Positions 38,458 to 47,358 of a stretch of 64,000 bases of DNA are shown one piece after another. The DNA lies in assembly GCF_014698305.1 (NCBI RefSeq), contig NZ_JACJST010000007.1, positions 1-64,000 on the forward strand, written 5' to 3'. The notes beneath the pieces are model-generated. The model did not search any database, was not told the origin of the DNA, and was given only the letters and a program-made list of their open reading frames with translations. Source of the DNA: Anabaena lutea FACHB-196 (GTDB lineage Bacteria > Cyanobacteriota > Cyanobacteriia > Cyanobacteriales > Nostocaceae). The translations under genes were made by a program, and so were the position numbers. Positions within the stretch are counted from its first letter, which is position 1. Each line of letters starts with the position of its first letter.

Positions 38458-39486
38458 ATGCAAAAATCGATAAATCGTCAGTGGTGCTTGGCTGCACGTC
38501 CTGTAGGTGACATCAAAGAAAGTGATTTTGAGTATCGGGAAGAACCAATTCCCAGCCTTGAAGATGGTGAAGTACTGGTACGCAATATCTATCTTTCCCT
38601 AGATCCTACCAATCGCATTTGGATGAGCGATAGACCACAGTATATGCCTCCAGTCCAACTTGGAGAAGTAATGCGTGGTTTAGTTTTGGGTGTAGTTGAA
38701 GAATCCAAAAATGCCAACTTTCAACCAGGGGATCTGGTTTCGGGGCTGCTAGGATGGCAAGATTACGCCCTAATTTCCCCTCCAAACCTCCTTTCCCTGA
38801 TCAAACTACCGACACCTTTACCCGTTCCTCTCACAGCCTTTATGGGTCCCCTCAGCTTTATTGGCTGTACAGCTTATTTTGGTCTGCTGGATATCGGAAA
38901 ACCCCAAGCTGGAGAAACCGTAGTTGTATCAGCAGCCTCTGGTGCAGTCGGTTCTCTAGTTGGACAAATTGCCAAAATTAAAGGTTGTCGTGTGGTGGGA
39001 ATCACCGGTTCCGACGAGAAATGTCAATGGTTATTAGAAGAACTCGGTTTTGATGCTGCAATTAACTATCAAACCGCCGACTTAATCCCCGCTTTAGCAA
39101 AATCATGTCCCAATGGAATTGATGTCTATTTCGAGAATGTTGGTGGTGCAATTCTTGACGCTGTTTTGACACAAGTAAATTTAAATGCACGCATTCCCTT
39201 ATGTGGTTTGATTTCCACTTATAATTCTCAAGAACCTGTACCTGGCCCCTATAATTTTAGCCAGATTTTAATGAAGCGTGTGCTGGTACAAGGTTTTATT
39301 GTCTCTGATTATGTTCAGCAATGGGATGTTGCTTTTCGGGAAATCGGACAATGGATACAAGAGGGGAAAATAAAATACAATCAGGAGATTGTCGAGGGAT
39401 TAGAAAATGCACCCAAGGCGATTCTCAAACTTTTTGATGGGAATAAAATGGGGAAATTAATTGTCCAAGTTTCCCCCGAACCATAA
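38458..39486 (+). CDS. NADP-dependent oxidoreductase (MDR family, CurA/PTGR type)
   Basis: A 342-residue medium-chain dehydrogenase/reductase without catalytic zinc ligands. The cofactor-binding region is GETVVVSAASGAVGSLVGQI (about residues 152-171), with the AxxGxVG loop, followed by CRVVGITGSDEKCQWLLEEL and GIDVYFENVGGAILDAVL. The N-terminal YLSLDPTNRIWMSDRPQYMP is typical of the CurA/prostaglandin-reductase-like group, which reduces alpha,beta-unsaturated carbonyls with NADPH and may detoxify reactive aldehydes. Monocistronic and convergent with the RNA-binding protein gene. Confidence 0.88.
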   Translation: MQKSINRQWCLAARPVGDIKESDFEYREEPIPSLEDGEVLVRNIYLSLDPTNRIWMSDRPQYMPPVQLGEVMRGLVLGVVEESKNANFQPGDLVSGLLGWQDYALISPPNLLSLIKLPTPLPVPLTAFMGPLSFIGCTAYFGLLDIGKPQAGETVVVSAASGAVGSLVGQIAKIKGCRVVGITGSDEKCQWLLEELGFDAAINYQTADLIPALAKSCPNGIDVYFENVGGAILDAVLTQVNLNARIPLCGLISTYNSQEPVPGPYNFSQILMKRVLVQGFIVSDYVQQWDVAFREIGQWIQEGKIKYNQEIVEGLENAPKAILKLFDGNKMGKLIVQVSPEP

Positions 39487-39524
39487 TTATAAACTAGTCA
39501 ATAACTCATCAAAATAAACTCATC

Positions 39525-39553
39525 AAAAAGGCTCAAGTATTAATACCTGAGCC
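39525..39553 (-). terminator. Rho-independent terminator of the RRM gene
   Basis: Read on the minus strand, GGCTCAGGTAT and ATACTTGAGCC form an 11-bp stem with one mismatch and a tight loop (39530-39553), followed directly by TTTTT (39525-39529). It lies about 65 bases after the stop of the RNA-binding protein gene. Confidence 0.75.
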
Positions 39554-39617
39554 GCTTCTAAATTCAATTAGGTTACTAAAACCGATGGTTTAGCTAAAAG
39601 ACTTGAGTCCTTTATTT

Positions 39618-39929
39618 TTAGTAGCGGTTACGAGAACCGCCACCACCGTAACCACCACGGCCGCCACCACCAGAAGGACCTCTGTCTTCTCTTGGTTTAG
39701 CCTTGTTTACTTTCAAGTCACGTCCCATCCATTCAGCACCATCAAGCGCATCAATTGCAGCTGTTTCTTCAGCTTCTGTACCCATTTCCACAAAACCAAA
39801 GCCTCTGAGTTGTCCTGTTTCACGGTCAGTAGGTAGCTGAACACGTTTTACAGAACCATATTCTGCAAATACAGCAGATAAGGTATCTTGGGTAACTTCA
39901 TAAGAGAGGTTGCCTACATAAATTGACAT
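39618..39929 (-). CDS. RRM-type RNA-binding protein (Rbp)
   Basis: A 103-residue protein with one RNA-recognition motif: RNP2 IYVGNLS at residues 3-9 and RNP1 RGFGFVEM at about residues 43-50. A short Gly-rich tail (GPSGGGGRGGYGGGGSRNRY) follows. This is the standard cyanobacterial Rbp layout; several are induced by cold and some aid mRNA targeting to thylakoids. ATG 39929 is preceded by GGAGACAATCT. The 5' spacer to the next gene (about 230 bp) may hold a long, cold-responsive leader. A terminator follows. Confidence 0.93.
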   Translation of the reverse strand: MSIYVGNLSYEVTQDTLSAVFAEYGSVKRVQLPTDRETGQLRGFGFVEMGTEAEETAAIDALDGAEWMGRDLKVNKAKPREDRGPSGGGGRGGYGGGGSRNRY

Positions 39930-40161
39930 AGATTGTCTCCGAAATCATAAGAGTGTAGAGATTTAGGTTTCGGAGAAAAGTCTGTAAGTACCAAAAGGAG
40001 AAAGCCTATCAATATTAAAAACAAACGCGGTCGCCGAATTAACTTCTCAGATTTCATGATTTCATAGAAATGAATTAATGGGGAGAAAATTGCCAAAACT
40101 GTTACATAACTTTATGTAAACAATTGTTCAGGTTGAGTATTTTATTTAGATGTCAGTAGCT

Positions 40162-41778
40162 TTAGCTTTTAAAGCTGACAAGATTAACATTTAAGCCTGT
40201 AACATCATTGAGAATGGCTAGAGTTTTATTACCAAAGCTAATCTCTGTGTTGCCACCAATTTCCTGCAAAACCAAAGTAGTGGCAGAAATACCAAGTCCA
40301 GCAACACCAAAGAGACTGATAAAATCAGTACCAATCTGAAAATCTAAAATCTTATTCGCCGTTTCTGGTAGTTCAACGGTAACGATCTGGAACTCGTCAG
40401 CACCAGCACCACCTGCTAATAGATTATCACCACGGGACTGAACAACAAATAGATCAGCACCAGCACCTCCCAAAGCCCTATCGCCACTACCAAGGTAAAA
40501 GGTATCATTACCAGTACCACTAGACATTCGGCTACCACCTTTTCCATCGGTAGCATCAAAAATATCATCTCCTGAACCACCAAAGGCGCGATCGCTCTTG
40601 CTCACATCTATAATGTCATTACCACTACCTAAGAAGACGCGGTTATCACTAGCATAACTTTTGATAGCCAGGTCAACTTTATCATCACCAGCACCAGTAA
40701 ATACAGTATCGACAACAGCTTCTAAATCCACACCTGCAATCAAATTATCTGCTTCAGGAGTTCCAGATACTAAGTTACTCTCCGTCGGGAAAAAAGTTAT
40801 ACCAACAGGACGCTCAAGAACTGGGTTTGTAGGAACTAAAATCTGAACTGAGTTAACAGGTGAATTACCCTCACTTTCATAGCTGAGAACAGCGCCCTCT
40901 GTGGTGCTAACATCAAAACCAACAGTGAGTAAATTACCATTAGGCGCAAAAGCAAGTCCACCAATAAAATTATTGCTGGGCGGCGTGTTAGTTGTATAAT
41001 TTGTAGACAGAGTATCGACTAACTGCCCATTTTCCAAGTCATAGCGGCGGATGTCGTTAGCAAAGTCACTTACATACAAATCACCATCTTCACCAACAGC
41101 TAAACCAAGCAAACTAACAAAACCAAAGCTATCTGGGGAAGGTTGAGGTGTAGCAAAAACGGTGGGTGTGCTTCCCGTTGTCAGTGAATCATAACGCAAT
41201 ACTTGACTAGGAAGACCAGCACTAAAATCAGCGGAAACCTCTCCAGTAACAGGATCAACTGTGGCTACACTACCTTGAGTGGTAACATAGAGACTACCAT
41301 TAATAAAAAGTAGTCCGTTGGGTCCGTTTAATCCTCCAGCTTGACCATTTCCTTGAGCAAAAATATCAATAAATTCTCCAGTGGAACCGTTGTAGCGCAA
41401 TATTTGGTCACTGAGAAAGCTGGAAACATAAAAATTGCCATCGGGACCAAAAGCAATACCATAGGGACGAATCAAACCCCCGCTTTCATCTAATTCTGTA
41501 TCTGCATGATCGCCGATAAATACATCAATAAAATCACCAGTTTGTCCGTCAAACCTTAAGATAGAAGAATTTCCTGATTCTGTTCCGCTGGCTATATAAA
41601 GGTCGCTTTTACCATCACCGTTTCCATCTGATCCAAAAAGCAAGGTGTCAGGGTTATCAAGTCCACCCAGTCCAGGAGTGATAAACTCACCTAAGTAGTT
41701 CCCTGTATAAGCATCAAAGATGAGAACATTATCGCCTCTGGTGTTACCAACGAGAATACGACTATTTCTGTTTTGCAT
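40162..41778 (-). CDS. Beta-propeller protein with RTX-type calcium-binding repeats
   Basis: A 538-residue protein. Residues about 1-330 are NHL/SMP-30-like beta-propeller repeats (for example GPDGNFYVSSFLSDQILRYN and VGEDGDLYVSDFANDIRRYD). Residues about 345-480 are glycine- and aspartate-rich nonapeptide-like repeats (GSGNDIIDVS, GSGDDIFDAT, GTGNDTFYLG, GGAGADLFVV) of the hemolysin-type Ca2+-binding class. The C terminus (ILDFQIGTDFISLFGVAG) is the usual RTX closing block. No N-terminal signal peptide is seen, consistent with type I secretion by a C-terminal signal. Likely a secreted or surface-attached protein of unknown role. Confidence 0.85.
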   Translation of the reverse strand: MQNRNSRILVGNTRGDNVLIFDAYTGNYLGEFITPGLGGLDNPDTLLFGSDGNGDGKSDLYIASGTESGNSSILRFDGQTGDFIDVFIGDHADTELDESGGLIRPYGIAFGPDGNFYVSSFLSDQILRYNGSTGEFIDIFAQGNGQAGGLNGPNGLLFINGSLYVTTQGSVATVDPVTGEVSADFSAGLPSQVLRYDSLTTGSTPTVFATPQPSPDSFGFVSLLGLAVGEDGDLYVSDFANDIRRYDLENGQLVDTLSTNYTTNTPPSNNFIGGLAFAPNGNLLTVGFDVSTTEGAVLSYESEGNSPVNSVQILVPTNPVLERPVGITFFPTESNLVSGTPEADNLIAGVDLEAVVDTVFTGAGDDKVDLAIKSYASDNRVFLGSGNDIIDVSKSDRAFGGSGDDIFDATDGKGGSRMSSGTGNDTFYLGSGDRALGGAGADLFVVQSRGDNLLAGGAGADEFQIVTVELPETANKILDFQIGTDFISLFGVAGLGISATTLVLQEIGGNTEISFGNKTLAILNDVTGLNVNLVSFKS

Positions 41779-41862
41779 ATTTGTATAAAACTATCATGGC
41801 TTACCCCAGTAACAATTTACCATGATAGCGATCGCACTATTATAATTAGAGTGTTTGTTGCA

Positions 41863-42051
41863 TCATACTCTCGTTGCATTATTTATTTTTTTTTGAAGAG
41901 AAGTAATAATTTCAGGAGTTAATTCTTCTTCTGGTTTTACTAATTCACGTTCAGCTAGAACTGATTTAATTTGATTTTCGGAGGCTTTTCCTAATCCTTG
42001 TAACAGTGTTTTAAAACTCTGGTCTTGCTTAAATAAAACTACTGGATACAA
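41863..42051 (-). CDS. Possible small protein or gene tail
   Basis: A 62-residue frame, helical and charged (QIKSVLAERELVKPEEELTP). It begins 60 bp after the stop of the helicase gene and has the same strand. I do not recognise it. It could be a short protein or the surviving end of a deleted gene. Moderate doubt that it is expressed. Confidence 0.35.
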   Translation of the reverse strand: MYPVVLFKQDQSFKTLLQGLGKASENQIKSVLAERELVKPEEELTPEIITSLQKKINNATRV

Positions 42052-42110
42052 GTTGATGGGTTAAGACGCAAACCCGTAAACTATTATATATTCTTCAGCT
42101 TAATTATTTA

Positions 42111-43649
42111 TTAATCTAACTCATCTGTGACTCTTTTGAGAGATTTTTCATTGAAGGCTGGAAAAATCAAATAAGGAAATTGTTCTTTATATTGGCGTAA
42201 TTCTGCAAAAATAGGAGATTCTAAACCAGTAACCACACACCAAATTCTGGCACGGGTTATAGCTACCAATGCTTCATTTCGTTTGTGAAGCTCACTTTCT
42301 TGTTTCCAACTCAGAGGTTTGGTTGCATAATCAAATCTACAAGCATAAACTTTATAGGCTTCGTTACCCTTGGCTCTATAAATATTAGATATTGTTACAC
42401 AACCATCCTTTTGAAAAATGTCACGACTACCATCTGTTCCTGCAATATAAGCAGGAATTTCATAATTAGTTAAAGCTTGTTTTAGTTTTTTAAAATAGAT
42501 TTTTTCATCATCACCACATAGGGCTGTGATAATAATATGTCGTGGGTTTAATCCTTGGTGTAAATCATTTGCGACTTGTTGAGCTATCCATTCTTGTTCA
42601 TCTTCTTCATATTCAAAACTTTCTATTTTTAAAATATCTCCAATTGCATCTTGATAAGGAAAATCATTTTGATCTATGGGATGAAGATTTACTGGATGTT
42701 TTTGTGGATCTGTTTTTGTTTGATCATATTCTCGTTCAATTTTCACCAGTTTTTTCTCTTTAACACTTGCATCACTAAAGTCTCCATCTAATAATACTGT
42801 ATAACCCAATTTTTCCCATTCTTTTTTATCGCTTACACCTTGTAAAACCCCTCCATCCCTTAATAGTCCCATATTCACGGCATGGGCAATCATTAATAAT
42901 TGTTTGGGAGTTCTATAAGATATATTGAAATTCCTAGCACGACCTCGTAAATTTACCACATTTTCGCCAAAAATTGCTTTTGCTTTAGGTACTATTAATG
43001 AACCAATCCCCTGCGCTTCATCATAAGCCCAATAAAGACGTTTTAGTTCGGTAAGTGTATTTCTGGCTAAACGATAAAAGGCAGGTGGTAAATCTTGTCC
43101 TTCATCAATTAAAATTACATCATAAAGCTGGGGATAATTAATAATTTGTTTTTCTAATTGATCGCAAATATATTCAAAGGCAATTCCTGGATCAACACTT
43201 CCACCAAAAATCCTTTTTACATCATTAAGAGTTAGAGGTTTTATACCACTTGCTAGAGCCAATTTACGATAGAAACCATCCCTATCTTTTGCGCCCCAAG
43301 CATGGAGTACATTTAAATTATTCCAATTTGGCTTTTGTCCATTAGATAATTTTTGATAGTATGTAGAAATTCTCTCATGTATAATCTGATCATAAAGAGA
43401 ACGAGTAAAGAAAATAAAGGCAATTTTCCAGTCTGGATGCTCTTTGTGGATAGTAGCGGCACGTTGAGCAAATGTCACCGTCTTTCCACTTCCAGCTAAT
43501 CCTCTAATCCGTTGCGGTCCTTCAGGATATTTAGAAGAAACTTCTTGTTGTTGTTCATCTAAAGAAACAAGTCCAGATTCAAGGTTATGAATTGCATATA
43601 CTGGGTTATTTAAGGAAGTTCCTTCTGGAATATGACGAATATTTGACAT
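42111..43649 (-). CDS. UvrD-like superfamily 1 helicase/ATPase
   Basis: A 512-residue SF1 helicase. Motif I is RIRGLAGSGKTVTFAQRAA (about residues 47-65), motif II VILIDEGQDLPPAFYRLARN (about 178-197), motif III-like LKRLYWAYDEAQGIGSL, motif IV-V ISNIYRAKGNEAYKVYACRF and motif VI EALVAITRARIWCVVTGLES. Related bacterial proteins often carry an extra N-terminal nuclease-related (NERD or PD-(D/E)XK) domain. Here only about 45 residues precede motif I, so that domain is absent. It is not part of an obvious recombination operon. It may serve DNA repair or a defence role. Confidence 0.82.
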   Translation of the reverse strand: MSNIRHIPEGTSLNNPVYAIHNLESGLVSLDEQQQEVSSKYPEGPQRIRGLAGSGKTVTFAQRAATIHKEHPDWKIAFIFFTRSLYDQIIHERISTYYQKLSNGQKPNWNNLNVLHAWGAKDRDGFYRKLALASGIKPLTLNDVKRIFGGSVDPGIAFEYICDQLEKQIINYPQLYDVILIDEGQDLPPAFYRLARNTLTELKRLYWAYDEAQGIGSLIVPKAKAIFGENVVNLRGRARNFNISYRTPKQLLMIAHAVNMGLLRDGGVLQGVSDKKEWEKLGYTVLLDGDFSDASVKEKKLVKIEREYDQTKTDPQKHPVNLHPIDQNDFPYQDAIGDILKIESFEYEEDEQEWIAQQVANDLHQGLNPRHIIITALCGDDEKIYFKKLKQALTNYEIPAYIAGTDGSRDIFQKDGCVTISNIYRAKGNEAYKVYACRFDYATKPLSWKQESELHKRNEALVAITRARIWCVVTGLESPIFAELRQYKEQFPYLIFPAFNEKSLKRVTDELD

Positions 43650-43887
43650 GGTATTTTTCCCTGAAGTTTAATCTTATTAGATGCTAGTATCAGCACTATA
43701 ACATCCTCCATAACACATTTTTTGCCCTTACCTCTCACATTGTCCCTAGCAGTAATAGAATAGGAACGATCGCCCTGTAAAGCCTACCAAGAACAAAAGG
43801 TAGCGATAAAGTAGCAGATTTGACAGAAGTAGAACACCAAAACTCTGTATCCAGAAGAGATTACTGAAAAGCGAAGTAAAAATTTTT

Positions 43888-45999
43888 ATGGTTTCCCAAA
43901 TTCGGTTTTTAATGTGCGCTCCTGACCATTATGATGTGGATTATGTGATTAATCCGTGGATGGAAGGGAATATTCACAAGTCCTCACGCGATCGCGCTGT
44001 GGAACAATGGAATAAATTATACAATGTTATCAAAAATCACGCCATTGTCGATTTAGTTGCCCCAGAAAAAGGCTGGCCTGATATGGTATTTAGTGCCAAT
44101 GCAGGTTTAGTCCTCGGTGAAAACGTCGTTCTCAGCCGCTTTTTACATAAAGAACGCCAAGGTGAAGAACCGTATTTTCAACAGTGGTTTGAACAAAACG
44201 GTTATAATGTTTACACACTTCCTAAAGACCTACCCTTTGAAGGTGCTGGTGACGCACTCCTAGACCGGGAAGGGCGGTGGTTATGGGCTGGATACGGTTT
44301 TCGGTCAGAATTAGATTCTCACCCCTACTTGGCTAAATGGCTGGACATTGAGGTGATTTCTCTGCGGTTAATGGATGAACGTTTTTATCACCTTGATACC
44401 TGCTTCTGTCCTTTAGCAAATGGTTATTTGCTGTATTATCCTGGTGCTTTTGATTCCTACTCTAACCGCGTGATTGAAATGCGCGTCGCACCGGAAAAGC
44501 GGATTGCTATTGCAGAAGCTGATGCTGTCAACTTCGCTTGTAATGCGGTGAATGTGGAAAGCATCGTCATTATGAACAAAGCCAGTGATAATTTAAAATC
44601 ACGTTTGGCGGAAGTTGGTTTTCAAGTCATTGAAACACCTTTAACCGAATTTCTCAAAGCCGGTGGTGCGGCTAAATGCTTGACTTTGCGGGTAACAGAA
44701 CCAGTTAGAGAAGAACTACACGCTAATGTATCTGTAGAAAGTCGTGTCATCCGCATGGAAGGACACTTGCTGGATGCAGGTTTGATTAACCGCGCTTTAG
44801 ATTTAATTGTGGAAATGGGGGGAAGTTTCCAAGTTCTCAAATTCAACTTGGGAGAACAACGTCAAAGTACATCTGCGGCTGAGGTGAGGGTATCTGCACC
44901 ATCCCATGAAGTGATGGAAGAGATTATCTCGCAGTTGATTGATTTGGGTGCAGTTGATTTACCCCAAGATGAACGAGATTCTAAATTAGAACCTGTGGTA
45001 CAAGCGGGTGTGGCTCCTGATGATTTCTATGTTAGCACGATTTATCCGACTGAAATACGGGTAAATGGAGAATGGCTGAAAGTGCAGAATCAACGCATGG
45101 ATGGCGCGATCGCCATTTCTCAAACTGCTAATGGTATAGTAGCTAAGTGTAAACTATTGCGTGATTTGGAAATAGGCGATCGCGTTGTAGTTGATGTTTT
45201 AGGTATCCGCACCATCCGCAAAGCCGAATCACGAGAACAACGCAACTCCCAGGAATTCAGCTTTATGTCTTCTGGTGTTTCCAGTGAAAGACGGGTGGAA
45301 TTAGTCGTTGAACAAGTGGCTTGGGAATTACGTAAAATTAAGGATAGCAACGGTAAAGTAGTTGTCACTGCTGGCCCTGTGGTGATTCATACAGGTGGTG
45401 GTGAACATTTATCTCGACTGATTCGAGAAGGTTACGTACAGGGACTTTTAGGCGGAAATGCGATCGCTGTCCATGACATGGAACAAAACCTGCTGGGAAC
45501 ATCCCTGGGTGTAGATATGAAGCGGGGTGTAGCTGTGCGTGGTGGACACCGACATCATTTGAAGATCATTAATACTATCCGCCGTTTTGGTAGCATTGCT
45601 AAAGCTGTAGAAGCGGGAGTGGTGAAAAGCGGAGTCATGTATGAATGTGTGAAAAATAACATTCCCTTTTCCCTCGCTGGTTCGATTCGGGATGATGGCC
45701 CTTTACCTGACACCCAAATGAACCTGATTTTAGCACAACAGGAATATTCTCAAATCATCCAAGGTGCAGATATGATTCTCATGCTATCTTCTATGCTGCA
45801 TTCTATCGGGGTGGGAAATATGACTCCTGCGGGTGTGAAGATGGTTTGTGTGGATATTAACCCGGCTGTAGTGACAAAATTGAGCGATCGCGGTTCAATA
45901 GAATCAGTAGGCGTAGTTACGGATGTGGGTTTGTTCCTCAGTTTGTTAACTCAGCAATTGGATAAATTGACAAGTCCTTATGTTGCGAAGGTAGGTTAA
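43888..45999 (+). CDS. agrE: Bifunctional arginine dihydrolase/ornithine cyclodeaminase (ArgZ/AgrE)
   Basis: A 703-residue two-part enzyme. The N-terminal part is a guanidine-group-modifying (GME) fold that converts arginine to ornithine, CO2 and two NH3. The catalytic Cys264 lies in AGGAAKCLTLRV, with FSANAGLV and HLDTCFCPL as supporting blocks. A central LOR/SDH-type domain and a C-terminal ornithine-cyclodeaminase-like part (about 410-703; GPVVIHTGGGEHLSRLIREG, AGSIRDDGPLPDTQ, VCVDINPAVVTKL) make proline from ornithine. In Anabaena the orthologue AgrE degrades arginine released from the nitrogen store cyanophycin and is high in vegetative cells of diazotrophic filaments. The start ATG 43888 matches the family. 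A diverged copy of its last 25 codons lies at 48187. Confidence 0.95.
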   Translation: MVSQIRFLMCAPDHYDVDYVINPWMEGNIHKSSRDRAVEQWNKLYNVIKNHAIVDLVAPEKGWPDMVFSANAGLVLGENVVLSRFLHKERQGEEPYFQQWFEQNGYNVYTLPKDLPFEGAGDALLDREGRWLWAGYGFRSELDSHPYLAKWLDIEVISLRLMDERFYHLDTCFCPLANGYLLYYPGAFDSYSNRVIEMRVAPEKRIAIAEADAVNFACNAVNVESIVIMNKASDNLKSRLAEVGFQVIETPLTEFLKAGGAAKCLTLRVTEPVREELHANVSVESRVIRMEGHLLDAGLINRALDLIVEMGGSFQVLKFNLGEQRQSTSAAEVRVSAPSHEVMEEIISQLIDLGAVDLPQDERDSKLEPVVQAGVAPDDFYVSTIYPTEIRVNGEWLKVQNQRMDGAIAISQTANGIVAKCKLLRDLEIGDRVVVDVLGIRTIRKAESREQRNSQEFSFMSSGVSSERRVELVVEQVAWELRKIKDSNGKVVVTAGPVVIHTGGGEHLSRLIREGYVQGLLGGNAIAVHDMEQNLLGTSLGVDMKRGVAVRGGHRHHLKIINTIRRFGSIAKAVEAGVVKSGVMYECVKNNIPFSLAGSIRDDGPLPDTQMNLILAQQEYSQIIQGADMILMLSSMLHSIGVGNMTPAGVKMVCVDINPAVVTKLSDRGSIESVGVVTDVGLFLSLLTQQLDKLTSPYVAKVG

Positions 46000-46109
46000 A
46001 GTCAATAATCAATCTTGTGGTGCTGGCATACTTCGATACACTCAGTACAAGTCTTGCCCGCCACCATTTCATCTGACATTCTTATATAATTATTATTGAG
46101 GTAGGAATT

Positions 46110-46727
46110 ATGGGAAAAACACCAATAATTGACTCTAATCAATCCTACACCTTTGCTGATTATTTCAAATTGAATTATGAACCAGATGAAATTATAGGAT
46201 ATTTTGGCTATAACTTGAAATCACAATCTCTAACTTTACCAACAACACAACAAAACTTAGAAAGATTAACAGACCTAAAAGACCGTATTGAAGAAAGTTT
46301 ACCCTATATTAGTTTAACCAGTGAAACCGCCAGAAGAGAATTTTTAATTGCTCCTGTAATTATCGAACTAATTCACTATACCCATGCTAAAGTTAGGGTA
46401 GAATATGCGTTAAATATTAATAACCAATTAAAAGGAGTTGTTGATTATTATATTAAAGCTGACAATCAATTATTAGTTATTGAAGCTAAAAATGCCGATT
46501 TAGAAAGAGGAATTGTCCAATTAGCTGTAGAATTAATTGCCTTTGATAATTGGTCTCCTATTGATAATCCTATTCTTTATGGTGCAGTTTCTATTGGTAA
46601 TATTTGGCAATTTGTAATTTTACATCGTGAATCAAAAGAAATCACTCAAGATTTAAACCTTTATCGTGTACCCAATGATTTAGAAACTTTAATGAAAATT
46701 TTAGTAGCTTTAATGAAGAATTTTTAG
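46110..46727 (+). CDS. PD-(D/E)XK nuclease-like protein
   Basis: A 205-residue protein common in cyanobacteria. The core reads KGVVDYYIKADNQLLVIEAK (about residues 110-130), giving D-x(11-12)-E-x-K, the PD-(D/E)XK pattern. A Glu upstream (ARREFLIAPVI) and Gln/Asp residues downstream complete a plausible site. Similar domains occur in the N terminus of type I restriction HsdR and in standalone proteins of unknown target. The ATG at 46110 follows GAGGTAGGAATT, a good ribosome site. First gene of the accessory segment after argZ/agrE. Confidence 0.65.
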   Translation: MGKTPIIDSNQSYTFADYFKLNYEPDEIIGYFGYNLKSQSLTLPTTQQNLERLTDLKDRIEESLPYISLTSETARREFLIAPVIIELIHYTHAKVRVEYALNINNQLKGVVDYYIKADNQLLVIEAKNADLERGIVQLAVELIAFDNWSPIDNPILYGAVSIGNIWQFVILHRESKEITQDLNLYRVPNDLETLMKILVALMKNF

Positions 46728-46763
46728 GCTATTTACACATTGTTTAGCAAATAAGTCAACTCA

Positions 46764-46955
46764 ATGCAAACCCTAATTAGACTCAAAATTGAAAGATTTA
46801 TTGAACAAGATCAAGAATATTTTGTAGCTACAAGTGATGATTTACAAGGTTTAGTGGCAGAAGGTAAAACAGTACAAGAAGCCATAGAAATTGCTGAAGA
46901 TGTAGCTAAGGTATTATTGGAATTGGAGAAAGAAAACAATCATAATTTTCATTAG
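46764..46955 (+). CDS. HicB-like antitoxin domain protein (solitary)
   Basis: A 63-residue protein with the partial RNase-H-like HicB fold: YFVATSDDLQGLVAEGKTVQ, then EAIEIAEDVAKVLLELEKEN. No HicA toxin (a small dsRNA-binding-like protein) is found on either side, so it is an orphan antitoxin-like protein. It follows the nuclease-like gene by 36 bp on the same strand and may be cotranscribed. It may also belong to the DUF1902-type group. Confidence 0.7.
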   Translation: MQTLIRLKIERFIEQDQEYFVATSDDLQGLVAEGKTVQEAIEIAEDVAKVLLELEKENNHNFH

Positions 46956-46965
46956 TAGAAATCCT

Positions 46966-47358
46966 GTAAATCCTTAAATCCTGTAAATCCTGATTCTGAC
47001 AACTAAAATCCCCAGTTTTTTTAGCAGCTTAAAATTATGTTTTTAAGCCTCTCTCCTTGCAGGGGAGAGGTTTGGAGAGGGGTTTTACAAATTTCGTCGA
47101 ACTCAGGTTAATTTGGTGGAGTCTTGATCCGGACAAACTTATGTTGCTAATGTAGGCTAAGAAATATCTCACGCAAAGGCGCAAAGGGTTTTTCTGTGCG
47201 TTTTTGTGTCTTTGTTTTTTTTTCACGCTTCAGGCGCAGAGAGTTATCTAATACTCTATCGGCAAGTATTATACCAAAACCGGATAATCGTTATTTTGAG
47301 ATAGCTTGCCCGAATTTTAATATATTTTGGGCTATTTTTATCACCTCTTTCTTAACAT
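46966..47358. other. Repeat-filled spacer
   Basis: Holds TCCTGTAAATCC units (46966-46995, ending CTGATTCTGAC; repeated at 48351-48392). It also has a palindrome CTCTCCTTGCAGGGGAGAGG (47044-47063) related to the repeats beside the DUF559 gene, and A+T-rich DNA with GCAAAGGCGCAAAGGG. No gene seen. Confidence 0.55.

Noticed and set aside
39914-40096. Minus-strand 60-residue frame upstream of the RRM gene
   Set aside because: It overlaps the start of the RRM gene in another frame and lies in what should be that gene's leader.
45680-45700. GGTTCGATTCGGGATG resembling a tRNA T arm
   Set aside because: It lies inside the conserved coding sequence of argZ/agrE and has no cloverleaf around it.
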